29,576 bases of DNA, from assembly GCF_000003605.2 (NCBI RefSeq), contig NW_003108604.1, positions 11,665 through 41,240 of the forward strand, read 5' to 3'. The notes under the pieces are model-generated. The model did no database searches. It was not told the DNA's origin and was given only the letters and a program-made list of their open reading frames with translations. Positions 11,201 through 18,622 of this stretch are shown here, piece by piece. The stretch comes from Saccoglossus kowalevskii. Taxonomy: Eukaryota > Hemichordata > Enteropneusta > Harrimaniidae. The first letter of the stretch is position 1. Every line of letters starts with the position of its first letter. The position numbers were made by a program, and so were the translations under genes.

Positions 11201-13353
11201 GTCTGTATCCACAACCAGTAGATCACTGTAAATGGAATCACGTATAGCGGATCGTCGTAGTTTGTTAGTATTACAAACAGTAACACTGGGAAACTGCAAT
11301 TGATTAGATAATACAACGGCAATCTGGAATATACAGACAATTTTAGAAAATCACAATAAATGAAAGACGATAGAAAGTAAACTTATATAGTCATATAGCC
11401 ACATTGTACGTTATTTCAATTCATCGGTTTAGGGATGGCGAATGTGACATAGTATGGTGCGTGTTTGTCTATAATAGTCGCCGGTGCAAATCTCACTATT
11501 TGCGTGGTTATTTTTTTTGTAACTTGCTTGTGTCAGTTAATCAACTTCAACCCAAATTTGATTCCAGCAATTGCGTCATACGTAATCAATTAGGTCATAT
11601 GACATTCCGTCAATCATAATAACAATTTGTTTAATTGTCAGTTACTTGAAAGGTGCCGAGGTTCCCCCTTGCAGGTGGCTGTTAAACATCTTCACAGTGA
11701 GGTCCATGTCTCCAAGCCCCTGGTACAAAGTTGTGCTCTTCATCCTCGTGGTCCACCTCATTGGCTTCCATCACCACCCTCTGCCTCAGCAGGTTGTGCA
11801 GCACCACAGCCACATTTTTAACGTTCTCTACCTTCTGTTCCAGTGTTCCCACCTCAATCCAGATGAACTTGTATTCTGCATCTACAAAGGCCAGCATTGG
11901 TATGGAGAAGAACCTCTTGTAGTTGTGGTAGAGACTGCCTGTGTTTACTGGCTTCTTGATGGCTATGTGCTTTCCATCCAAGGCACCAACTGCATGAGGG
12001 ACATTCCACATCTGTTCAAACTGCTGTGCAAGGTTTCTCCATGCTTCATGGGTGGTAGGTTGGTTGAAGACCTCATCTTTATACGCCTGTACAATGACCA
12101 TGCACACTGGAACTTCTGGATTTTGTTGTTCTACCATCGTGGTCTGGAGTCAAAGATGCAATGATTTTGTGGATCTGCTGCATCTTTATATAGGCTTTGG
12201 ATCAAAAGCGGCATGAAATCGGCGATCTCGACATTTTCCAATGCGTAATAGAGCTTAACAGAGCGTCATAATCGCATCTAAGCTATCAATGTCTGATCAA
12301 AGCGGGATCAAAGCGTGAGGAACCGTAACAAGTCAGGAAATAATTCGTCCCCAAAGAGGCAACCAATTCGTATTAGAGCATATCAGAGCTTATCAGAGTG
12401 TAACTTTACTTAGAACATCGGTATATTTTTGGAATAGTAAACAAAAATGACGGCGCTTTTCCCGCCGATTTAAAGGCGCGGAATTCGCCGTTGGTGTGAA
12501 CTAAGCATAAACAATCTCCGGATACAGATTAGTTTACTTGTAACACATCGAAAAAGTAATATTTGGTGCCGGAAAACGATAGAAAAATAAAACAATCCTA
12601 ATTTGTATCATTTAGTCTCCATAAGCATGAGTTATAAATACCATTCACCTGTCGTGACCAAATGTTATAATTTGTTGCGCTATAATGTTTTATTTTCTAC
12701 ACAAATCTGATTCGAATAAAACATATATAACATAAACTGCAAAGCCGTTGCTGTCAGTGATAAAGGGTACTTTCTTTAAACGTCTGTACTTATGGTTTTA
12801 TTATAATTTTATTTCTTACTGCTTACCCTGCACGAGGTTTCATTCCTTCACTTTAATATTCAATTTACAATGTTGCAACAATGAAAACATGTCAAGGTAT
12901 TTATTTTGTGTATTATTCTTTAGTACATATTTATTGTAGTATAAAAATAAAACTCACCTTAACATTAACGTTGTATTCAAAATACTGATGTATCAATAGG
13001 CCTACTTGTAACGTCAGAACACAAAATGCAATGAAAACGATAGTAATCCAAGCCAATCTTCCATAGCGATTTGTTGCTGTCTGGATGTTAGAAATGCCAT
13101 GAGCAGTCGTGTTCAGTCCAAATTCTCTAACAACGTCTTTCCAAGTTGTTTTTTTCTCCATAGTGCATGGTTGACTGGTGCTACAATGCTGCATTGTAAT
13201 ATCCATGTCTTGAGGGCGCTTCGTATGTAGCATGAGTGGTTGTTCTCTTGCTTCTAAACTTATGATTGTCAATAATGATTGTCTAGAATTATTCATTTCA
13301 CCATGCTTATCTCGTGCACTCATGTCGAACAAATACCTTGAATAAATTGACAT
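1303..13353 (-). CDS. Chimeric degenerin/ENaC-like channel with LDLa and FTP modules (10 exons, 3' partial)
   Basis: This entry gives the overall gene model; exons are listed separately. Read right to left, ten exons join in frame into 658 codons plus one base. The order is cytoplasmic N-terminus with the TTAHG motif, TM1, first extracellular strand (FPSVTVCN), three LDLa modules, two FTP (eel-fucolectin/tachylectin-4/pentraxin-1) modules, and half of a third. The family forms trimeric, amiloride-sensitive sodium channels with two TM segments per subunit and a large cysteine-rich ectodomain. Here the modules sit where the finger domain normally begins. Exon 1 ends in phase 0 and exon 2 runs from phase 0 to phase 1. 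All later exons are phase 1-1, and every junction codon is sense. Intron lengths are about 1634, 1364, 368, 307, 536, 300, 4076, 244 and 1247 bases. The rest of the ectodomain and TM2 must lie beyond the left edge. Each exon call is firm; that all ten form one transcript is inferred from phase, order and strand. Confidence 0.75.
2057..2079. repeat. (TA)n microsatellite
   Basis: An uninterrupted TA dinucleotide run of about 23 bases lies in the intron between channel exons 9 and 10. Confidence 0.9.
2134..2236. repeat. (AAAT)n microsatellite, about 25 copies
   Basis: A perfect tetranucleotide tract of about 103 bases lies in the intron between channel exons 9 and 10, just beyond a (TA)n tract. 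No unique spacers occur, so it is not a CRISPR array. It is likely polymorphic in length and a possible assembly weak point. Confidence 0.95.
2775..2978 (-). CDS. Exon 9: FTP module 2, second half
   Basis: The exon has 68 codons, with acceptor aattgtag and donor AAAAG|GTAATC, phase 1-1. It begins [15 protein letters not shown], and it continues through a Cys-Gly segment to [12 protein letters not shown] and [21 protein letters not shown] and CEVKV are standard C-terminal FTP features. With exon 8 the sugar loop reads NRQDCCSDSL. The third fucose-binding Arg (family CCxxRL) is Ser, so binding may be weakened or altered. The intron to exon 8 is only 244 bases. Confidence 0.85.
3223..3444 (-). 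CDS. Exon 8: FTP module 2, first half
   Basis: The exon has 74 codons, with acceptor ccgaattttag and donor TGCA|GTAAGT, phase 1-1. It carries a nearly canonical FTP N-terminal half: [45 protein letters not shown] and [10 protein letters not shown]. The histidine of the CxHT motif and the Arg of NRxDCC, two of the three residues that hold fucose in eel agglutinin, are present, as are the paired cysteines. It follows a 4.1-kb intron that contains a LINE insertion. The junction with exon 7 gives valine (G+TA). Confidence 0.85.
3621..3649. repeat. Target-site duplication, LINE 3' side
   Basis: The sequence starts aaaccacataatggctggcc and recurs at 5223-5252 with two mismatches and one indel. It lies immediately outside the LINE 3' tail and is best explained as the target-site duplication made on insertion. 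Confidence 0.75.
3651..5222 (-). mobile_element. 5'-truncated, decayed LINE (non-LTR retrotransposon)
   Basis: Read on the minus strand from 5222 to 3651, broken reading frames match LINE reverse transcriptase. A linker region lies at 5231-5034 ([11 protein letters not shown]...LWSDFK). A frame with an in-frame stop follows near 4850 ([13 protein letters not shown]). The RT palm motif AGVRQGC is at about 4186-4166 with the TCMD context. The catalytic FxDD motif, as FEDD, is near 4050 in a shifted frame, and [11 protein letters not shown] lies at about 3960. Frameshifts and stops show it is dead. The 3' end carries a tetranucleotide tail, (AATG/ATGA)n, at about 3650-3665, and the whole is flanked by direct repeats. 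It sits in the intron between channel exons 7 and 8, in the same orientation. The exact clade is not assigned. Confidence 0.85.
5223..5252. repeat. Target-site duplication, LINE 5' side
   Basis: The sequence starts aaaccacaaaatggctgacc and is the second copy of the repeat at 3621-3649. It marks the truncated 5' end of the LINE. Confidence 0.75.
5253..7520. other. Intron sequence, no recognised feature
   Basis: This is the remainder of the 4.1-kb intron between channel exons 7 and 8. Short ORFs occur on both strands but none resembles an FTP or LDLa exon or any other known domain. A short hexamer run (attccg, three copies with one variant) lies at about 6394-6415. Confidence 0.5.
7521..7733 (-). 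CDS. Exon 7: FTP module 1, second half
   Basis: The exon has 71 codons, with acceptor atatattcaag and donor GTGG|GTAAGT, phase 1-1. It reads [14 protein letters not shown], then [20 protein letters not shown], and ends [26 protein letters not shown] and LCEVE(I/V) are diagnostic of the C-terminal half of FTP domains (consensus GAEVRVG ... LCEVEV). The junction with exon 6 creates a tyrosine codon (T+AT). The conserved basic residue expected shortly before GAE is Ser here. Confidence 0.8.
8034..8243 (-). CDS. Exon 6: FTP module 1, first half (divergent)
   Basis: The exon has 70 codons, with acceptor gtttgaaacag and donor CATT|GTAAGT, phase 1-1. The fold signature of a fucolectin-type beta-sandwich is recognisable: [16 protein letters not shown] (family NVAxGKPAxQSSTYS), EPYWSIVID (family xPWWRVDLG) and [13 protein letters not shown] (family VxIYNRxDCC). 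It is strongly diverged. The AVDG motif is now LARDED, the second Trp of WW is retained but the Arg is lost, and the NR of the sugar-binding loop is HN. This module probably does not bind fucose in the classic way. The call rests on position and partner exon as much as on residues. Confidence 0.75.
8244..8779. other. Intron between LDLa module 3 and FTP module 1
   Basis: This is 536 bases of AT-rich sequence. No exon or repeat was recognised. Confidence 0.6.
8780..8899 (-). CDS. Exon 5: LDL-receptor class A module 3
   Basis: The exon has 40 codons, with acceptor aatattttcag and donor TGTG|GTAAGC, phase 1-1. It reads [20 protein letters not shown] through [19 protein letters not shown]. It has six cysteines and an intact DGSDES calcium motif. 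It directly follows module 2 with a 307-base intron, making a tandem of three LDLa exons. The junction codon with exon 4 is aspartate (G+AC), and with exon 6 glutamate (G+AA). Confidence 0.85.
9207..9329 (-). CDS. Exon 4: LDL-receptor class A module 2
   Basis: The exon has 41 codons, with acceptor tcaatgttttag and donor TGTG|GTAAAT, phase 1-1. It starts [12 protein letters not shown] and ends [10 protein letters not shown]. All six cysteines are present. The calcium motif reads DGQDEN instead of D-x-S-D-E, a mild change at the Ser position. No methionine lies in the frame, which is why it does not appear as an ORF. The junction with exon 3 gives an aspartate codon (G+AC). Confidence 0.85.
9698..9817 (-). 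CDS. Exon 3: LDL-receptor class A module 1
   Basis: The exon has 40 codons, with acceptor gctttatacag and donor TATG|GTAAGG, phase 1-1. The module contains six cysteines in the LDLa order (PC, NC, HC, VC, HC, DC). It ends in [10 protein letters not shown], the acidic calcium-cage motif D-x-S-D-E of LDLa repeats. LDLa modules are small calcium-stabilised extracellular domains that bind lipoproteins, proteases or other proteins. The exon holds exactly one module. It sits 1.36 kb downstream of the channel exon 2 and 368 bases upstream of the next LDLa exon. Confidence 0.85.
9818..11181. other. Intron 2 (GC-AG type) of the channel gene
   Basis: The intron starts with GCAAGT on the minus strand at 11181 and ends with an AG acceptor at 9818. 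It separates channel-type from module-type exons. It contains a GC-rich block at about 10560-11095 (listed separately). The remaining sequence (9818-10560) shows no recognised coding or repeat feature. Confidence 0.6.
10560..11095 (+). other. GC-rich promoter-like block, possible solo LTR
   Basis: The block stands out from the AT-rich intron. On the plus strand it has two CCAAT-type boxes in ATTGG form (near 10728 and 10778), a TTTTAAAAATGAATAAA stretch near 10790 resembling a TATA/polyadenylation pair, and then about 300 GC-richer bases with repeated tcttgg and gacgagatat words. That arrangement resembles the U3-R-U5 layout of an LTR, but no terminal TG...CA ends or target-site duplication were fixed. 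A plus-strand frame (10780-10962) shows no known domain and is not called as a gene. Confidence 0.3.
11182..11323 (-). CDS. Exon 2: DEG/ENaC first extracellular segment (beta-1 strand)
   Basis: This 142-base exon is too short and Met-less to appear as a long ORF. The acceptor is ctgtatattccag, and it starts in phase 0, as exon 1 requires. It encodes [20 protein letters not shown] followed by [15 protein letters not shown] and [13 protein letters not shown]-x-VT-[IV]-CN followed by a basic helix start is the hallmark of the first ectodomain strand in DEG/ENaC subunits. It supplies the first conserved ectodomain cysteine. It ends after one base of a codon at ATG|GCAAGT, a GC-type donor that matches the known GC-AG consensus well. 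No GT donor in a usable position was found. The one-base overhang (G) joins exon 3 (TG) to form a valine codon. Confidence 0.85.
11640..12170 (-). pseudogene. Internally deleted PIF/Harbinger (HARBI1-like) transposase
   Basis: A minus-strand frame of 151 codons (12137-11682) matches the DDE nuclease of PIF/Harbinger transposases: [20 protein letters not shown] followed by [20 protein letters not shown], then [20 protein letters not shown]. The first two catalytic aspartates (LDGKH and VDAEY) are present. Straight after IWIEVG the frame jumps to [17 protein letters not shown], which is the C-terminal helix region. The segment that should carry the third acidic residue is missing, so the copy cannot be active. 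It is much richer in GC than its surroundings, which run on GC-rich to about 12490. It lies in intron 1 of the channel gene. Terminal inverted repeats were not found. Confidence 0.8.
12958..13353 (-). CDS. Exon 1: DEG/ENaC N-terminus and TM1
   Basis: This exon has 132 codons and ends at a strong donor, AAG|GTGAGT, in phase 0. Residues 1-98 are polar and predicted cytoplasmic. They include [10 protein letters not shown] near residues 81-90, matching the conserved TxxHG gating motif just before TM1 of degenerin, ENaC, ASIC and FMRFamide-gated channels. Residues about 101-124 ([20 protein letters not shown]) form a hydrophobic helix, as TM1 should, followed by the family-like segment YFEYNVNVK. 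The first ATG after an in-frame upstream TAA is at 13353. A second Met at residue 11 (13323) could also serve. A possible acceptor (ttgtag) lies at about 13362, so a 5' UTR exon may be spliced just upstream. No TATA box was confirmed. Confidence 0.85.
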
Positions 13354-14403
13354 AATTATTTCTACAAATATTTGAAGTCGACCTTAATGCGATTGCCTTA
13401 CCACTAAAGTAAATAAAGTGTGTACATTTAGAAAGGTCATGCACTGCTCTTTTTTGACAAATGTTTATTTGGTGTTTAGTGGGTTTACTAAGATTTAGCC
13501 AACGAGACGTTAGGATTCCTGATGGATTGAATTGTACACATTTGGGCTGGGTAGTATTCGAACCTGTCGTAACTATATTATAAATAAATTAAGCGATTAT
13601 TGAAGGATGTTTAAATTTCGCGTTGTATCAGAAGCATGTGTATTACGTAATGGCCAGGCAAATTATTGTAGACTACATGCTTCAGTTGACTAATGATTGT
13701 TATGTGCTCGTGGAAATCATTTGTTTCAAGACATTCGAGCACTGTAAATGACTGTCACTGAGAATTGATAGAACATAGAATATACTATGTAGCCATTCTG
13801 ACAGGTATTTGGTCTTTCACTATATTTGGCTTCCGAGATTTGAAGCAAGATGTAAGGAGACATGTTTGAGAAATGTACCACGAGTTTTATTGATTTAACA
13901 TACACTTGCTCCATAATCGTTATTATTTACTTGCTGCATAAATTGGGCTATTTTGTGCACTGTTTTATGTATTTATTGAAACACAACAGAAACATGCCAC
14001 ATTTAAACAAATTCAAAACATTGAAGATTATTTTGAATGCATTTTCAGACTAGCCTTCAAATTCACTAATGATTGTTATCTATTACCTAATTTAACGAGA
14101 AACTTCATGTAAATAGCTCTAGAAATTAATTAATAAATTATCCCAAAGTTCTGACACTGTAAGCTATTATCTATCAGAATGACACATTACATTACAGACT
14201 CTAACTACTGGGGATTAAGTGGAAGATTTGCAATTTACTATATATATATATATTGAATACTCACTGAGATACCCATCAGTATTTTGTAGTACACATGGAC
14301 TAACACATTTTGAATAATTTGATAAGAAGATGTGTTTCAATCAAGAAACAAAATCTACAAAAGATATATACTGAGACGGACGCACAAAGGAACGGCTTTT
14401 ACA

Positions 14404-14583
14404 ATGAAAGTTATTGCCGTGTTTTTGTTGCTTGTCACTCTCGGATATGGCATTTGGCATTGGAATTTAAACTTGTATACGACAATTGTTTACACTGTTA
14501 CAGTTTTACACAGTATAAGTTGTATATCTAAGTTACACGACATTGTCTACTCAGTAGATGTCATTTCAGTATTCACACAATAA
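14404..14583 (+). CDS. Possible short secreted peptide (signal-peptide-like ORF)
   Basis: An ATG at 14404 with A-rich context (ttttacaATGAAAG) opens a frame starting MKVIAVFLLLVTLGYG. This has the charge-hydrophobic-small pattern of a secretory signal peptide. The remaining 44 residues (IWHWNLNLYTTIVYTV...) are hydrophobic with one cysteine and match no family I know. The frame also extends upstream to an ATG at 14332, which argues against a clean signal peptide. AT-rich sequence makes chance hydrophobic ORFs common, so this is weak. Confidence 0.15.
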   Translation: MKVIAVFLLLVTLGYGIWHWNLNLYTTIVYTVTVLHSISCISKLHDIVYSVDVISVFTQ

Positions 14584-15075
14584 TTCAAGTGTTTTTTTCT
14601 TATTTAAGCGTGCTAGTAGGCGCAATAGTCACATGATCAACAACAACACATAATAAGGTGGAGCTCTAAAGTGTTGAACAATTCTTTACTCCTAATGTGA
14701 TAATAGTATGATTATGTTTGACAAACTATTGCAGATTGGCCTACTAGAAATTGTGTTCTTATCAATACATCACAAAACATTCACAATGTGTACTGCCAAG
14801 AGGAGATGTTTGGTGTTTCAAAAATACTGAGCTCACATTTCATGTGGTAGCCGCTAAATAATTCCTATGAAAATGAAACTAAAGAATACAGCAGATATTA
14901 ATGATGCCTGAGATCGTCTATGTATGAGTTTTATAATATTCAATCCCAAGCTCATTTTACCGTTTTAATCTCTTTCGAATATTAAGCCGAATGGTTGGAT
15001 ACCTTATATGTAGTACCCTACACTGTAAATCTAGGTGTTTTAAATTATGACACATTTTTGTCCCCACTTTAAAAT

Positions 15076-15171
15076 CACTTTAAGTGTTTTAAAATTAAAC
15101 ATATTAAATGTTTTGTGATAAAAAATTTAAAGAGTTTAAAACTTGTCACCACTTAAAAAACACTTAAAGTG
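15076..15171. repeat. Fold-back: 15-bp perfect inverted repeat
   Basis: CACTTTAAGTGTTTT at 15076-15090 is repeated as its reverse complement at 15157-15171, with a 66-base AT-rich spacer. The arms are themselves near-palindromic. This could be the remnant of a small inverted-repeat (MITE-like) element, but no outer ends or target duplication were fixed. Confidence 0.5.
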
Positions 15172-16881
15172 TTTGCGAGAAGTATATATTATGAAAACAC
15201 CTGCAGGTAGTATTTTTATTGCAAATTTTCAGGGATGTCTTTGCACATAACACATTATGTAAGTGTTTCCCCCAGAAAGTAGTATTAAAAAGTTTTCCCA
15301 CCAGAAAAATGTGAAGCTGAATAAGTTTCTTTCGTGAAACTGTAGATAAACTACCCAATAATTGTGAACATTGAAACTTTAAAACGTATGAATAAAGAAC
15401 TTAAACAAACAATAATATCTTTAAACCTTTTCCTCACTGACATGAATGAAAGTGTCCAATCTCTTCCCATGTGGTATTGTTGTCTCAAATGCGGTCTCTG
15501 GGCACATACAATTCCTTGGAAAAAATAGCGAGACAAATAAAAAAATCATTAAATCATTAATTTCATTTATTGTGATCCCATTCACACTCAATCTCCGAAT
15601 CTGCAGATATGCACTACATCTATTGTATTTCGTTCAGCTTTCACTTTTCCACACGTTTGATTGCTTAGAGCTCTTCTATCATAAAGAACGAGGGTACTGA
15701 ACCAACAAAAACTCATATTAACAGGACAAAATGAATTCCGAATATCAACTTGTTCCCTTCGTACTCCGAAAAGTATAAAATTATCAAAATCCAGTGAGTA
15801 ATGTTTAATTGATTAATTATCATTATTGTTTCTAGCAATGTGGTATTCGAATCAGATATACGAGTTATAAATATTATTGCTGTTACAAACTAAAGCACAT
15901 GTAATGTTAAAACGAAAATATGACCACACATCATTAAAACGAATTTAACTGCATAATTTAGGTTACCAAATAAAATCATAGAATCATGTTAAATTCTGCA
16001 ACATTCTATGATTTTATCCGGTAAGTCAAATTATGTCTCTTAGGGAAGTCGGCAAGGAGGTTACGGAGTATGGAATTCTTTGGTCTTGTAAATGCATGAT
16101 CTTGAGTTTAATTAGTTATCCCCAACATGATGAAATGATGAGAGACCGCTTCAAATATCAATGTAGTAAACAACCGCCGATGCTGGCTTTATCAATTGCA
16201 CTTTCCACTTTTTTTTCGTAACGGGGTAACAATATCACCTTACTTTCAGATTTGTTTAAGATTTCCTCCTCCTCTTCTCAGACAATCTGAAAAGGCATCA
16301 TTCAGTCCAAGTTGTTGTTGCTTCTTTAACGAATATGCCCCCTGTCCGCACTCCGATAGTAAAATTCAATCATCGAATGAGCGTGCGCATGACACAAGTT
16401 ACCAGTTACTTGAACACTCACCGTCGTTTACGAAAGGTATCTCAAAATGTTTACAAGGAAGTAGGAAACTGAATAATAATGTTCAGTAATTGTTTTCATA
16501 TTTTATTGTTTTAATGAAATAACAGTAAATTGGTTATTATTAGAATTATTAGAAACTTAGAGGAGCGCATTTAAATTAGACTCAAATTTGCACAGGTGAG
16601 TGGTAATCACCATATTGAAATTCGACGTCAATTTAATAATAACTATAAAGAAAACACCGTGCATGTTTAATTCCATCGGTTATTCAACTTGTGACAGGTA
16701 CAGGTTATGCACACTCGCAAAATGTATGAATATATAAAGCTGTTATTATTGAAAATACTAAAATCAATAAAGTTATTGCTACATACACAGTATGTCTGCT
16801 GTCCCCTAGTTGCATTGATGACAGCGCATGCAAAATATTAAGACTATTGGTTGAACGATTAACACTGTCGATTATAAAAAT

Positions 16882-16892
16882 GGGGGGGGGGG
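16882..16892. repeat. Homopolymer G run (11)
   Basis: Eleven consecutive G on the plus strand in otherwise AT-rich sequence. It is a likely length-variable or error-prone site. Confidence 0.9.
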
Positions 16893-18593
16893 TTCTAGCG
16901 TAATATGAAGAGGGAAGAGGACCGGGGGCTTATGGCGACGATTGAAGTTGTAATAAATATATGGCTGTACTATACTACTGATGTCCTTATGACTGAATGG
17001 TGCGTATAAGTGTCGAGCGATCCTACTGTACCACTCACTGCCTTGCGAGTTACCCATTCCCCGTTACAACCACTTCCCGTGTATTCAACCTGACGAGCCA
17101 TACACCTATAACAACCCTTATAGACGAAACCCACATTGTTTACACTGTTGACAATGATGACGTGTGTGAGCATTTTATTCCACTAAAATTGCTGCATACA
17201 TTCGATAATATGTATTGTGTCTATTATAGATGCATGCCGTATGTGAAAGAGCCAGATGTGATTGGGACTACGACTACCGTTCACCAAATACGAAGTATCA
17301 AAATCCATTAGACCTCGACATACTTGATTCACCATGTATCTCTAGTTGTACTTGGTAAGACCATATAAGCTTACATACAATTATTTTTTTATGAAGATAA
17401 TGTCATGAGTCATCTCATTATGCCTTGAATTACGTCACCTTCGAGGATTGTCTAGTTGGCATATATACCCTAATGTTTACTTACGAGTCCCCAGACTTTT
17501 CACTCAATTTTGTTAATACTGCTTGCATAATTTTGGATTACTAGTCCATTAATGTCCTATCAATAAACCCTTCAATGACACATTTATGTTCCCGTGTTTT
17601 ATTTAGAACAAATATATTTGTGTGTGTTTAACCATGTGCTCAATTACATGTAACATCAAAAATTGTTTTAATAACTCCCCAAAACACTTTTCGAAAAATT
17701 CTTGAACACTATTGTTTTGGTAGAAAATACAGGTGTTTTAATATATAATACACATGTTTTTAATTACAACAGTGAGCTTTCAATTAAAATTATACACAAC
17801 CTTTGACAAAATCTTGGTAAGTATAATGACAAAGAGGGTACTATACAGGTTGTTGGTACGTAGCGTACTGGAAATCGCGTGGGCAAAAGCATATGACTCG
17901 CGCTTTTCCAGTCATCATACCATACTATTGTACGCCCCAATCACCAATCGTTTTGAAGAGATATATCTTATAAACATTGTACTTTCTTGAATATTTTTGC
18001 AACAAGCTATTGTGTTATTTATATGTATACTAGTTATAATAACAGTTCAAAAATTGATCTTTGGGGAACTCCGGAATTAACAGTTAAGCCACTTCACCTA
18101 CAACAAAATTCGCTGACAACAATTCCTTATGTAACTAGCGGATCGTGAAAAAAGATTACTAAGGGATACATAACAAGGTTTTTGAATGAGAAGACCGCGA
18201 GGTACGATATCACATGCTTTCGAAACTCGAAATAGATAATATCATTCTGATTAGGTTCATCAACATTTGTACAAATCTCACGAAGAACTCATAACTGTGA
18301 CTCCTGTGTTGTGAATGATGAATAAGTTTTACCTGAACGTAGAATACACTGAATATAAACTTTCCCAATTACAGGCAAGAAAGAGAGAGACAGGTCTATC
18401 TTTTTCTACAAGATTACTGCCCCCGGTTTTGTATACAGGAACAACATTCGCTTTCCTCCACATTCATTGGAAGACAGATAAGGTAATGAAAGCAATGATG
18501 TTCGTTAATAGCAGTTTATCTGATGTTTAGTTTTTAGATTACAACTCTCGATTGATTCAAATTTAATCGTTGATGACACATCGTGAATACTCT

Positions 18594-18622
18594 TTATTAT
18601 TATTATTATTATTATTATTATT
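18594..18622. repeat. (ATT)n microsatellite
   Basis: About nine to ten copies of the trinucleotide TAT/ATT without interruption. Confidence 0.9.

Noticed and set aside
11646-12164. 172-codon plus-strand ORF
   Set aside because: It is the antisense shadow of the Harbinger transposase frame on the minus strand and has no domain of its own.
13545-13572. tRNA-like B box (ggttcgaatac on the minus strand)
   Set aside because: No A box, anticodon arm or acceptor stem could be formed upstream; a chance match or a worn SINE trace at best.
16872-17311. Overlapping ORFs on both strands near the G run
   Set aside because: Neither strand shows a known domain, and mutual overlap in slightly GC-richer sequence suggests chance.
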